DNA from: Marsupella aquatica
Lineage: Eukaryota > Marchantiophyta
Length of the DNA: 64,000 nucleotides
Assembly: GCA_973895155.1 (NCBI GenBank)
Contig: OZ316892.1
Location: 6,882,001 to 6,946,000, forward strand
Reading direction: 5' to 3'
Positions 1 to 11,500 of this stretch are shown piece by piece. How positions within the stretch are numbered: position 1 is the stretch's first letter; each line of letters opens with the position of its first letter. A program made the position numbers and the translations under genes. Below the pieces are notes generated by a model. The model saw nothing but the letters and a program-made list of their open reading frames with translations, did no database searches and was not told the DNA's origin.

Positions 1-254
1 ATGAAATATTTGGTTTGTGTTTTTCCAAGTCTCCTCCTTCTCTAACATGTTAGTCTGCATGTGCAAACTAACAATCTTTTGGGGGACTCATAATAATCAA
101 GCTATGGGCCCCGAACTCCCATGGACCACCAAAATGTTTTGATGGTCCAAGGGAGCATTGTGTCCCCTATTGTGTCCATCATGGTGGGTCCATCTTGGCT
201 TCAGTTTAAGAAGAAAACACTCATTTTGCTCATCTTTCATTGCTGACGTTCTCT

Positions 255-1648
255 AGGCTGCCTTAGCCCCTACTCCTATGCTCCCTAAGTTAGCAGACTC
301 TCAGGCAGCATTTGGGTTGTTGTTGAGATGCATCCACCCTCGTGCGTCCTATTTGGCTCGGACACATCCCCCTACCGAGGATCTTTATCTACACCTCCGA
401 GCGTTTGATGTCTCCATTCGTGAGACTTTGGCCTCTCTTTTAGGGCCAGGTACTTTGCTCTCATCTCCGTGGCTTCATCGACAGCTCAGTCTTCCTATTT
501 CTCACGGTGGTTTTGGGCTTACTTCCACTGAGCGCCTTGCACCTTTGGCCTTCTTGGGCGCGTGGGCGGCCGCCTTCTCATTGTTGGCAGATCGTTTCCT
601 TACTGAGGATCGACCTTTTTTACTTTCGTCTCTCATGGAGGTCGAGGAGGGTTCCCTCCCATTTCAGGTTCATTTGCGCACGGCGCGGTCATCATTACCC
701 GATCCTGTTCGAGCTGCGTTACCTTCATTCCAGGAGTTTTTATCCTTGGACCCCGTCCGTCTTCAGGCAGACCTTGTTGGGCGTATGCACGCTTTCACCC
801 TCTCCAGCATCCTCACCGAGGCACCTGACACTGACCGAGCTTGGATTCTTTCTTCCGGAGGGAAGGGCGCAGGAGGCTGGCTTCAGGCCAATCCAGTCAT
901 TCCTCACCTACGGATGTCTTCAGCGGAGTTTGTGACAGCCATGCGTCTTCGTATGGGCTTGCCCCACCCACTTCTTGCTGGTTTACCTCCTACTTGCACT
1001 TGTGGGAAGCCTTGTGATGCCACAGGTGTCCATCTTCTTTGATGCAGTTTGGGCGGCGAAACCATTTTTGTTCACGATGCTGTGAGAGATGCGAATGCTC
1101 AGGTTCTCTCTAGCTCTTTGGTCTGCGCGCGGCGGGAGGTGGTGCTCGAGTTACCTGGTCCTCCATCACAGCGGTTACGGGTGAATCTTACCATGGTCCG
1201 TGAAGGTCACCGTACTTTGACAGATGTAGTGGTGGCAAACCCATTGCGCCAAGACATCATTGGGACAGCGGCAACAACGGCAGGGGCAGCAGCATCACGA
1301 GCAACAACAACGAAGGAAGCCAAATATGCTGCACGAGCTTCATCTGATAGCTTCCTGCCCCTTGCTCTTGCGATATTTGGGCATCTCCATCATCAGTTCG
1401 ACGGGCTTCTTTGCCAAGCTGCTCGGGATGTTCACGGCCGGATGGGTCCCACCGGGCCCCCGCTATCTATTTTGACCACGCACTTTCGCCAACGCATTTC
1501 AGTCACCTTACAGCGTGCTCAAGCTCGGGCCGTCTATCGTCGATCTCTGACAGTGGGTGCTAGTGTGACTCCGCAACGGCTAGCCCCCCTAGAGGACATT
1601 CCTGTCCCACTTGCCGATCTAGTTTCGACACTTGATGTAGACCACTAG
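255..1648 (+). pseudogene. Non-LTR retrotransposon ORF2 C-terminus (5'-truncated, one in-frame TGA)
   Basis: This is one reading frame split by a single TGA at 1040-1042, giving 254 codons before the stop and a continuation in the same frame to TAG at 1646. The first part resembles the thumb/C-terminal region of LINE-type reverse transcriptases (motif ISHGGFGLTS). It is followed by a Cys/His cluster, CTCGKPCDATGVHLL, with the stop falling just before the next Cys. Downstream of the stop, the stretch around LTDVVVANP, then a Lys-Tyr pair and SFLPLALAIFGHL, has the layout seen in LINE proteins ending in a restriction-like endonuclease domain; that part is inference. The catalytic RT core (YxDD) is absent, so the copy is 5'-truncated at about 255-277. 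It cannot be functional. Family assignment is from motif recognition only. Confidence 0.6.
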
Positions 1649-1700
1649 CTTGTTGCCACATTTGCTAGGTATGATGAGGACCTCGGTCCATTTGCGGTAG

Positions 1701-1795
1701 TTTTAGTTCCTCTTTCTTGGTTTTTAGGGGTTTCCTTTTGCTCACTTCTTTTAGTTCCTCTTTCTTGGTTTTTAGGGTTTCCTTTTGCTCACTTC
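1701..1795. repeat. 48-bp tandem duplication
   Basis: Two adjacent copies of a T-rich 47-48-bp unit (1701-1748 and 1749-1795), differing by one G in a G-run. The duplication lies just after the LINE ORF and probably within its 3' untranslated region. Confidence 0.8.
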
Positions 1796-1799
1796 TTTT

Positions 1800-4579
1800 G
1801 AGTTTGGTTTTGCGCACTTGGGACCTCTCTTGTTTATTCTTTTGTACTCTATTTGGCCTTTTTCTGCAAAAAGTATGTGTATATTTCCTGAGGGCATTAA
1901 GTGTTCTTGTAGCTGTTTGCTTTTATATTAGTCCCAATATTAGTGGCACATTGGGAATGAGATGCAAACTTTAAGCAAGGGCTTTGGCTGATATTAATCT
2001 TCTGGGGAGGAGGAGTTGGTGTGAAATAAGTTAACTTTTACTAGCCACTTTCCGTCATGGATCCAGCAATCTGACCCGGCTTCATGGTAGATGATCATTG
2101 GGAAACCAGGTCACAGAATGTGCTACAATATACTCAAGTCAAATATAACTGCCCCCATCACCCCTCACCTAGGCCTCCCCATAGCCTTCCACCCCTCAAA
2201 GTTGACTCCAACCTGGGTCGAAGTCTCAACCGGAGGGGAGGGGTGTGCATGCATCTGTGCAGCAAAGCATGCCTGTGCAAGCACAATGGTGCAGGTGGAG
2301 CACCAAGGGTGAGTGCTACCCTGCCCTAGGCGAGGGGTAATGGGATGGTTAGCCTTGACCCAAGGGCATTTTTAGATGTTGGATTGTGTGAGGCGGCAGC
2401 CTCTGCAACATGATACTGCCACAAAGCGATTGGTTATGCCGTGAAGGAAAATGATGGCATCATAGTTATTCAACTAAAAAGGTGGCAATCTAATCAAATT
2501 CAGTTTGAACTAGACCTAGTTAGAGACAGAAATTCTAGAGATATAAAGTCAGAAGGGATTCTCACCCTGAATGGTGTATTCAGATTAGATTCCTGAGCTT
2601 TTCTCAAACAATTGCAGAGCCAACACTGTATTTAAGCTTCCATGAGATCAATTGAAACAAGAAACTCAAGCAGGAGACAATGATTTTGACATTGAGTCTG
2701 AATTCAAAAGTCTCAAGGGAGACTGTGCTTGTGAGTAGGCTGCTATGGGCATAGGGAGTCTGGGTACATGAAGCCTAACCCATGCATAAGCACGGGTACT
2801 GGGCCTAGTACAAACAAAAAAGAAAGAGACCAGAGTTGACAGTCCAAATCCAGTTACAGAAGCAAGTTTTTTGGTAGCTGTTAAACTCAATTGAGCTTTA
2901 ACCCCGATGGGACTGTCCCTTCCTTGGGTTTGAAGATTACATGCTTTCTTTCTCTTGTCCCTGCATTGTTTTCTTTCTTTTTTTCCTTCAGCATGACTCA
3001 GGAGTTTATGCATGATAGGGATGATGAAATCAATATCAACAAGGTGTCTTTTCATGGGGATGGGAAAGTCTTCCATCAACAACATTAGCATCTAAAAATA
3101 AACGTAAAAACAACAACAACCCAGTATAGTTTCCGAGCATTTCTTCAATATTACTAGATCTATCAAGCCCTGTAGTACGCCAAATCTTATGATGGAGGAC
3201 TAGCACATCACCCGTGCCATTGGCATGGGGTCCTAAGTCTCATCCAATTTGAGCTATTTTATTTATCCAAATTGAGCTTTTTCTCAGCTTTTTTTAATCT
3301 ATAGCACTGGGAAATTAACTGTGAGGACCACATTTCTCTTGAAGAGACATCTGGATGTATTTGGTTGTCAAATATACAGGTTGGGCAAATATACAGGCCA
3401 CTGCCTGACCCAATGCCCGACCTAATAGCAAGATGGCCTTTGTTCCCTTTGAATTTTTTGGAGTCCACACTTGATTTCGATCTTACGCTTTTTTATTCTC
3501 GGCGTTGATTTAAACGTGGTGAAAACCAGAGCAACATTATTGTTGAAATGTTTTTAAAAACAAAAGTAACAACTTCCCTGAAAAGGAGGCCAAGAGAGTA
3601 AAAAGGCCAAATCTAGATGTTGTAGCTTTGCATTCAAAATAATACTTACCTCGAATAGTAAACATATCAGAAGTCAAGACCTTAAAGTAGGTAACAGTGA
3701 GATTGTGGTGGACCCAGAACGTGACAAAATAATGCAAATGTTTTCTTTTTCAATATTCTTGTGTGGGACCAAACTCGCACTTTATAGTCCACTGGGCAGT
3801 GGGCAATGGGCAATGAAACACCGCAGCACAAAAGTGATGGTAATTATTATTACTTCCCAACCCTAAAAAATATACTAGCCGGAATACTCGTTCTTTGAAC
3901 AAATTGAGGCGAAGAGGAAAAAGGATGTGCGGGAAAATGGATTCCTTTTCGCAACAACAACTGTAGTCGTCCTTTTTTTAATAATAAGACTAGTCACCCT
4001 CTAGTATCTAGCTTCTCTACTCAAATTATTATTTAGGTGCAATGAGTCCTATCTACAGTACTTTCCCATGTTGGAAAGTGCCAACACCCAAAGCTTCAAT
4101 AGAATCCATTACATTTAAGGATGTCAGAAATAATATTTTGTCGCCTCTTCCAAATCCATATATGCCTTACATAATTTGGAACCCGTAGCTGCTCCCTCCC
4201 AAGAACAGCCCCAGTTCCCCTCTTGGAAATCCTCACACCCTCCTGACTGGTGGCCTCCAAAATCTACCCCACTCCCCATCAGAAAATTCTTCCTCACTGC
4301 CCGTTCCAAAATCCTTGCCTCTCACAAATTAGCCAATACAGATCAGTTCCCCCTCCCCTCCTGGAAAACAAGTAGTGCTCTCTCCCAAAACTGTCCCACA
4401 AGGATATCCTCAAGTGAGCCTCCTTTATACCTCCTCCTCAATTGTACCTCCATCTTCTCAATCATACCTGGTACCTTGACCTCTTTAATATCTACTCTGT
4501 GTCACCTTCCACTCAACTATAATTTCTTTTTATGAATTTTGCATTAAGTCATATATCTAATTATTCAAAAATTAAGCTA
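1800..4579. other. Intergenic DNA, no gene recognised
   Basis: Short open frames occur here, the longest 141 codons on the - strand at 2666-3091, but none has recognisable domains, splice partners or repetitive coding character. A short (AAC)n run lies near 3107-3120. I see no RNA gene or mobile-element end that I can defend. Confidence 0.5.
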
Positions 4580-5900
4580 CACTCTTTACAGTATTTTGTC
4601 TCATACACTCTAATTATTATGAGGTTATATTTGAGATAAATGACAATAATTAGGGTGTGTGATATTAATATGGTATGACACTAATTATGGTCACATGTCA
4701 AATAGTGTCACACACACTTAAGTTAAAACAAATAGAAGGAACAATAGTCAAAACTTGCTAATAAAAAAATTAAAAATCTGCACAATATTTTATTACAGTT
4801 TACAAAATTTACTACTCAAACATTGAGAAAACTTCAAAAAGTTATCTCCTTCCATATACTACTAAAACATTGAAAATTTTCAGAAATTTATAACTCCATC
4901 TCACATAGTACAAATTACAGTTTGGGGTACTCAATCACATAGAGCAAACAAGACCTGTTCGATTCACTTTTATCAACTATGACTAACACATGTTGTCTCA
5001 CATAAGCTACAAACTAACATCCTTTTCACTCTCCTACAACCTGTCCCCTGTGTCTCATCCTTGCAAGACAGTATACAGCCCCAAGAGAAGTGGGTTGAGC
5101 CGGCTCTTCACCTGGTTCACCAACATCAGGAGCCACTTCAACAGTAGCATCAATGTCAAAGCCAACTCGACTCCCTTCAAAATTCACTCAATACTTTACT
5201 ATGATATTCTGAAGCTTAGGTGTAAATTGATTTTCATACTATACACCATTCACATTTAGAGATAAACCGGTGTGTATCATTGAATTTTGGGCACAAGACA
5301 TGGCATGTCTGTCAACATAACTATTCAGCTCAGCTACAAAGTCCCTTGCCAATGTAAAAAAAACAATGTTTGCCTGGATTTATCAATTTCCCAGATGTGC
5401 TCTGTGCCCCAGTCCCCAGATTTTGTGGGGTCTTCATTTATCATTTTTGGATGTGCAACGAGGATAAGCCAAAGGAGATGCAGATTAATTACCAGTGACA
5501 TTTTGACATTGTCTTGATTCTCTCTTGGATTCTCTTTCCCCTGGTCTAGCAAATCCAGCTATGATGGCCAATCCATTCCCGCCATGTTATCAATCTGTCA
5601 ACCTCCTTTCACAAAGACTGACAAGCTAAAGCACAAAGAAACTTTCTAAGAACATACACACAAAGAGATGTAAGTGGTAGTCCGGATAACTTTGGAGTGG
5701 TCCAGTTTAGGGTTACCACCAATAACATTATTACCTCTAATTATCAATATTTTTCAATATGTTATTTTATTTTTCAAAATTAGGGGTGACGGTAAATAGT
5801 GTCACTTGGCTGAAAATCAAGGGCTACATCTAATTAGTGTGTGTGATACTAATTGTTAGTGACACTAATTGTTTCGTGACACTAAATACTGTAAAGAGTG
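4580..5900. mobile_element. Non-autonomous TIR transposon, about 1.32 kb, TA target site
   Basis: The two ends carry a 17-bp perfect terminal inverted repeat beginning CACTCTTTACAGTATTT (left at 4580, complement ending at 5900). The repeat continues imperfectly inward. Both ends are flanked by the dinucleotide TA (4578-4579 and 5901-5902), as expected for a TA target duplication of the Tc1/mariner kind. Subterminal regions at about 4650-4725 and 5787-5885 are rich in repeats of GTGACACTAATT and of TAATTAGNGTGTGTGATA, typical of transposase-binding subterminal arrays. The interior has no recognisable transposase frame, so it is probably a non-autonomous derivative. A CACTA-type element was considered, but the ends read CACTC and no 3-bp target duplication is present. 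Confidence 0.6.
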
Positions 5901-6628
5901 TACCTAGGGCTTCACTCTATCATTAGCTTGAGAATACTAGCCTCAATGTCCGAGTTGTGCTCATACAAGATGGTGAGTATCATTTTGTGTATCTCAAATT
6001 TCCAACCAACCTTACCTGGGCCCCGGGTAGAGTTATGATTTACTCTAGACCATCAACCCTTATCATAGCTTTTGAGCTTGCTTTACCAGGTGATGTTGTC
6101 TGGACTCGAATTGAGAACTATAGCCTAAACAGTAAATGAATGAAGTCTCCTTGAGCAGAAGGTCTTACATTCAATTTTTTCTGTATCATATCTATGATCA
6201 TGAAACTGTGCAAGATCTTCCCATGAAGCGAGGTTGCCCATTACCCTTGTTCAAACACATCCTCTTACACCCATTAATGTGCTAAGGTCCAAGACCAAAC
6301 CCATAGTGGGCATGGTCCACCCCTCTCTCCAAACTCAAAGAAAAGACGACAATCCCCACAAAGAGGATGGCAAGATAAAATCATTTATATCTTAGTTGGA
6401 CCAGAAAAGACCAGTTTACCAAAGAACAGCCAAACAAGTACAAAACACAACTGAAGCACCCGAGTGGATTGTGAAGGACCCAAGAGAACGTTGGAGGAAA
6501 GCTGTGATACGCAAGAGCGCGTAGAGCTTCAAGTTGGGCAGGTATACAGGTTGTCTTATATCAGCCAAATAAAAATATAGTTTACATCTTTGATTCGCAG
6601 AGTATAGTATTGGACTAGTATATAAGTT

Positions 6629-6648
6629 CCCCCCCCCCCCCCCCCCAA

Positions 6649-6675
<27 letters not shown>
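6629..6675. repeat. Poly(C) run followed by (AT)n microsatellite
   Basis: A run of about 17 C residues is followed immediately by AAAT and an (AT) tract of about 26 bases. It is a simple-sequence locus, and its length is likely to vary between individuals and between assemblies. Confidence 0.9.
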
Positions 6676-6680
<5 letters not shown>

Positions 6681-6850
6681 ATAAAATCTCATATCCTAGA
6701 CCGGATAGAGTTTAAGGCAGGCTATACCAAGGTAAGAAGGGTAAAGATATAGTGAATTAAAATTCATAATAGCAGTTTTTGGTTCAAAACTTGAACACAA
6801 AGTCAAATATATTATGAAGAAAAATCATAAATCACCTCTAGCTGGACTCT

Positions 6851-6915
6851 AACCTTCGTTAAGTTGGTTAGGGCAGTGGACCTTGTAACCCACAAATCTA
6901 GTTATAGCTGAGTTT
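6851..6915 (+). other. Degenerate tRNA-like patch (possible SINE head)
   Basis: The segment TTCGTTAAGTTGGTTAGGGC resembles a Pol III A box/D-arm. It is followed by GTGGACCTTGTAACCCAC, which looks like an anticodon arm around a TGT (Thr-like) anticodon. The expected T-arm/B box is not well preserved and no acceptor stem can be folded, so this is not a functional tRNA gene. A tRNA-derived SINE or old tRNA relic is the likeliest explanation, but the evidence is weak. Confidence 0.3.
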
Positions 6916-7599
6916 CCTCTTGCATCTTTCCCCTTGTGTGCACCACTATACTGCTTGGGGACACGGTGCCATGCAATTCCAGGGTTGAAATTTCAAAGAT
7001 ACTAACATGCTCTACTTGGCTCCTATATTTTCTCTCAAACTTAGCTCCAATCTCATGTGAGTTTTGGGTAATTGCACTATCCTTGTACACAAGATAATTA
7101 AGCCAAAAAAAAATCAAAAGGACACGAAAAATATCCTGAATAGAAAAGCTTTTTCTCTCGGTATTTGTGCAGGTCTTAATGTGTCACTGCCATATCCATA
7201 CAAAGCCAAAACGTGTTTGCAAAATGCAGAGCAATGAGGAGATGACTTGTGTTGTTGCGCAGTGTCACCCAGCTCTATTGTATGGATCTCTTTTGAATTT
7301 TTTACCTGTAAATATAATATATTTCAATTACTAAAAAGCACCAAATCCAAACAAAAAGGTTGGGATATCAGTGCATTTGTTTTATGAGAGAGATGCGCCT
7401 AACGTCCTTGTGCTTGTGCAAGGTATCAGTCTTGTGTTGGATGCAAAAACTCATACCCCTATTTCAAGTTCTTTCTTAAATCATGTCGACGTTAGGACTA
7501 TCCACATTGTATCCTACATGCTGATATGCAATAAAATGGATTTTCACCATGTCTTATTCCCCAGTTTTGGTTCTCATGTAGGCAATGGATGTCAATTGC

Positions 7600-7895
7600 T
7601 CTCCATTCAATATTCTTGCCTTGCTGAGGCGGTTGTTTTAGTCTCTAGCAAAATTCCTCTTGGTGGCGTCACTCCGGAGCTCTACCAGCCTTTAGTTCTT
7701 TTGTCGTTGTTCAGGCCTCTTGGGTTTTTTTTGGCTACTATGGTCTTCAAGGATTGTTCCTCCTTTTATGGGGTAAATTGCCTTCTTGTCTCCTGGTGTG
7801 GTGTCTTTTGTTCTTCGGCAATGCTTAGAAAAACTTAAGCCTTCCATGGCATGATTGTTTTCAGGACAGTAAATAAATTTTTTCCTTTAAAAAAC
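7600..7895 (+). mobile_element. Possible LINE 3' end
   Basis: The 3' part of an open frame at 7371-7838 runs into GTAAATAAATTTTTTCC then TTTAAAAAAC near 7868-7895. This resembles the A-rich ends of the clearer LINE relics near 23.7 kb and 61.15 kb in this window. No RT motif is visible in the upstream frame, so only the tail supports the call. Confidence 0.25.
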
Positions 7896-8105
7896 TGGTA
7901 TGTTAACTATGTTAGTTCTTAATCATTCCCTGCACTTGGAAGACTTTTGCTTTGTATAAGGGAACTTTGGCTCTTTGACACTAATCCTCTATTTGTTTAT
8001 TTCTAAGCCGGAGCAAAGACTGTTCACTCTTGGTATGGTGAAGAGTTGTTCCACTTGCCTTCATATTCTGTCTCTTTGTTGTTGTTGCAGATTTCATAAG
8101 CCATA

Positions 8106-8148
8106 TGTCCACTATAATTAACAGGACTAGATATAATTATAGTGGACA
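8106..8148. repeat. Perfect 15-bp inverted repeat (hairpin)
   Basis: TGTCCACTATAATTA at 8106-8120 is followed after 13 bases by its exact reverse complement at 8134-8148. It could be a minimal MITE remnant or a chance hairpin. No target duplication was identified. Confidence 0.7.
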
Positions 8149-9032
8149 CATAGCTACAGTCTACATGGTCTCATGCTTAAAACTGGGTACCCACTTTGGA
8201 GATTGGACTGTGGAGTTGTGCTATATAGGATGCTACTCAAGGTAGATTATTTTTTGAAGCTCACAATTGGTATGATGGACTTTTCAAGCTTAAACCAATG
8301 AATTTGAATAATTGGAAAACATTCAAAGGATAACCCACACGTTGCAAATTTGGAAATGTAACTGTCCACTTAAGCACATTGTGGGATAAAATGTCCTTAA
8401 AAATGAGAGCTCCAACTCAAGTGTTGAGTGACTATTATTGCTCACAAAGCTCTGGAAATGGGACTCAAATACATTTAACTGTATGAGAGTTTTTATTTTC
8501 ACTAATCTTCAAAATATGTAGAGGAGAATCTTACTAAAGTGGTGATCCAAAATCTTGCCCCAACATTCTCGTCCAAGTGAAAAATCACGAGTGAGATTAA
8601 GCTACTGTAGTTCAGTAACTACCAAGTTCTAATTAAAAGCGAAGTGATTAGTACATTATTAGTTACCACAGTGGCATATCCAAGGCAAAATGCTGCACAC
8701 AGTCATGCAGTACAATGCTACAGTTGAGGCTACGATGTCAAATTAAAGGTTCCCTCTACTCCAATTAAATAATTAAGCTAGTAGACCCTGATACTGGCGT
8801 TTGCCGTGCCACAGCTGCATGCTTGCCCAAACCAACCCGGCCTGTCCGAGGCTCTGCCCGCTGGCCATTTGTCGGCCGGTTTTATCCTCGAAATATGGCG
8901 GCTCGCTAAGAGAATCAACGACGAATCTCGGGATCTGCCCGTCATTTAGTTGGGCAGAATAATAAATAATGTCATGTAAAGTATTATTCCCTCTTCCGCC
9001 CCTTCACTCTCCTTTGCCCCCTTCCTCCCAAC

Positions 9033-9102
9033 ATTATCTCCCCCTCTTTGGAGACAGCACATCATAAATTATCTCCCCCTCTTTGGAGACAGCACATCAT
9101 AA
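9033..9102. repeat. 35-bp tandem duplication
   Basis: Two adjacent near-identical 35-bp units beginning ATTATCTCCCCCTCTTTGG, at 9033-9067 and 9068-9102. Confidence 0.85.
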
Positions 9103-9217
9103 TTATAGCCTTTTCCAGGGATTTTCTTTTTAATAAATCTCATTTAATAAGTGTGGCTTTACGAGAAGTTGGTGGCATTTGAAAGAAAGAAAATTTGATC
9201 TCAAAATCTCATCAGGC

Positions 9218-9297
9218 CTTGGAAAGATACAATTGTTCCCTTTTTTACTTGGAAGGGCTTGGAAAGATCCAATTGTTCGCTTTTTTACTTGGGATGG
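9218..9297. repeat. 40-bp tandem duplication
   Basis: Two adjacent 40-bp units beginning CTTGGAAAGAT, at 9218-9257 and 9258-9297, with a few substitutions. It lies immediately upstream of the diverged LTR copy. Confidence 0.8.
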
Positions 9298-9394
9298 AGT
9301 GGGGTCCAAATCTTGCTCATGTGGAGTACTAACTATATCTAGAGTTACAATAGTAACCATAGTTAAGGTTGACCTTAGTCGCAAACCAGGTTAG

Positions 9395-9655
9395 GTTAGT
9401 CATGTCGCACACTATATATCAAGTGATGTTTGCTTGGATAGGAGGGAAAATCACACTCATTGTTACGGAGTTAATTGAGAGATAGAGAAATCTTATATTG
9501 CGGAGACTAGATATGACTGATAGGCCTAGAGTGTAGTATAGATCTCATGTGTTGGATGTAGACTCAGCTAAAGTGAACCACATGTCTCTCTAGGTTGATT
9601 ATTGTGTATTGGAGGATCATGGGCTTGCCATTGTGGATGTCTTGTTTTCTCAACA
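9395..9655 (+). mobile_element. Diverged solo/partial LTR of the resident copia family
   Basis: From about 9,395 the sequence follows, with many substitutions, the second half of the LTR of the intact copia element at 28.7-35.3 kb read on its coding strand. Landmarks are CTCATTGTTACGGAG, GAGAGATAG, GTGAACCAC, TCATGGGCTTGCC and a terminal CTCAACA ending at 9655. It is in + orientation, opposite to the intact element. The 5' boundary is not clear and I found no target-site duplication, so it may be a truncated fragment rather than a clean solo LTR. The high divergence indicates an old insertion. Confidence 0.65.
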
Positions 9656-10979
9656 CATTTGACAGCTTGGTCCATTTCTATTTTGAATTAAAGTGTATCC
9701 TCATACCCTTCTTCAGATCTCCCATGATAACTATGACGGATGTACACTATCTTTAGGATGTTAAGTGACTAATAGATTATCTTTGGTAAAAACAACACAA
9801 GCTTCCCCCAAGGTATTGTAAGGCCACCCTAAGATCCCCCAAAAACTGTTTCTGAGAGATGCGAAAGTCCAAAAAAGGGGATGTTGAGCCCAATCTCTAT
9901 CTCCTTTGAGCAAGCGGAAGGCAATGCAAAAGTGCTTAACAAATATATGGGAAAGCTCATTACACAACTTCTGCACTATCTTTCCAATTAAGCCCATGAT
10001 GTGCATGATTTGACATGAAAGTGTTGGTATTTTCGAAGACTATTGATCCCAACAACCGTTCATATAGTAGGTAGTGGCAGGCATGCTTTGACACATAAAT
10101 TCATACCATAAGTAGACCAATGGCAGTGATTTGCATGAGTACTGAGAACTAGGCATGGATAGAGATGGTGAGGCACGGATGGAGAGGCAAAGTGCATAGG
10201 GCAAGGCCAAAGCATGGAGGGCATACCAGGAGGTGTTTGGGCTGATCCAATGGTGATGATAAACATTCTTCAGCAACTGGCCAAGCCCAGATGACATTTT
10301 GTAAACAGATGATTGCTTCCAAAGGGCCAGATCTGATGGTGCTTGATTTGTCATTGAATTCATGATTACTCAGCATATTGAAGCCAGAGTCCTTTACTCG
10401 TGTTCTAACCAATTTTTTGTAATTTTGGCTGTACTTATGAAGATGGAGGTGCCCTGAATCTGGATCTGGAACCCTTCATGCATGCGTAGGTATAAATTTG
10501 TTCTACAACAAATTACCTACCAACATTTCTATGTTTGTACCCCACACTTCTATATATAGAATAAGAGTTGCTTGGGGTTACAAGGCTAATAAGTGAAGGC
10601 TAGAACCCTTGCCCAGACCCCCTTCATGCTACAAGATTATTCTCGGAAAAACTACAGCGACGAATTTCTAGACAAGAGATTATTTCAGTAGCAAATGATG
10701 TGAAATGGTTACACCTTGGTAATCTATATTAGGACACATATACTGCATGTTTCTACCCCTCGAGTTGATAAAATCCTACAGCGTATTATCGTACTTTTCA
10801 AGTCTTCGTTTCACCGAGCCAACATTTTGTCATTTTCATCCGTGCCCTTCCTAATTATTCTCTCAGGCAATGAGTGCGCATCTTCTATATATACAGAGTT
10901 CCAAAATGAACAAATTGACCAGTGTAATTGCACTGCCCAAAAAAGAAATCTCATGAGAACTTTAAAATGGGAATCAACA
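9656..10979. other. Intergenic DNA, no gene recognised
   Basis: Unremarkable sequence. Overlapping - strand open frames near 10,040-10,412 show no domain or splice structure that I recognise. Confidence 0.45.
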
Positions 10980-11500
10980 ACGCCAGAGGAGCGGGCAGCC
11001 GGGAGAAGTTTATCACCGGGCAAGTTTTCCCGGCTCGGGCCCGGTCCGGCGAGCCGAAGTTCCGAACGAACGAGAGCAGAGAGAGAGGGGGTTCCGGGGC
11101 AGGTTCCGTGGGCACCCGGGCAGAGCCTTATTATGATTTTCGTCGCTGGAGGAAGACCGACAGCACTTGACCCGAGGCGAGAACAAATTGACCGGGCAGA
11201 CGGGCAGAAGGGCAGAGTGGTTCGGTAAGTAACCCCTCCGTCGAGGTAAGGGCAGCGCCGGGCAGGTTTGGCAGCGTGCTGGTCTGTTGTTCGCGCCCGC
11301 GGGCACACGGGCAGGAGAGGGGCGTGCCCTTGTACAGAGACGTATGGCAACGGGCATGGAATGATTTTGTCCCACTGTAGGCAACCGGTCCCTCGCTGCA
11401 CCCCATGGCGGACCGGGCGCTATGATTGGCCAGCATCGGCGGTGCTAATGTGCTATCCTTTTCCCCACGAGTCGAGAGCAATAGTGGAGCCTCGGGAATT
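10980..11500. other. GC-rich island with repeated GGGCA/CCGGGCA motifs
   Basis: A block of about 500 bp is much more GC- and CpG-rich than its surroundings and carries repeated GGGCA and CCGGGCA words on both strands. Overlapping long frames on both strands follow from the low density of stop codons rather than coding. Similar GGGCA-rich stretches occur near 8.83-8.96, 59.0-59.4 and 61.2-61.3 kb. It could be the CpG-rich edge of a lost or undetected gene or part of an unrecognised repeat. The sequence alone does not decide. Confidence 0.4.

Larger units (their letters stand above)
5903..9032. other. Intergenic DNA, no gene recognised
   Basis: AT-rich sequence with a homopolymer/microsatellite, a tRNA-like patch, a short perfect hairpin and a possible LINE tail, each listed separately. 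No open frame here shows a domain I recognise. Confidence 0.45.

Noticed and set aside
2666-3091. 141-codon - strand frame
   Set aside because: No domain, splice partner or protein-like composition; within the length expected by chance in this AT-rich DNA.
4176-4535. 119-codon + strand frame, Pro/Ser-rich
   Set aside because: An imperfect internal repetition of a CCTCTTGGAAA-type word explains its composition; no known domain and no conserved start context.
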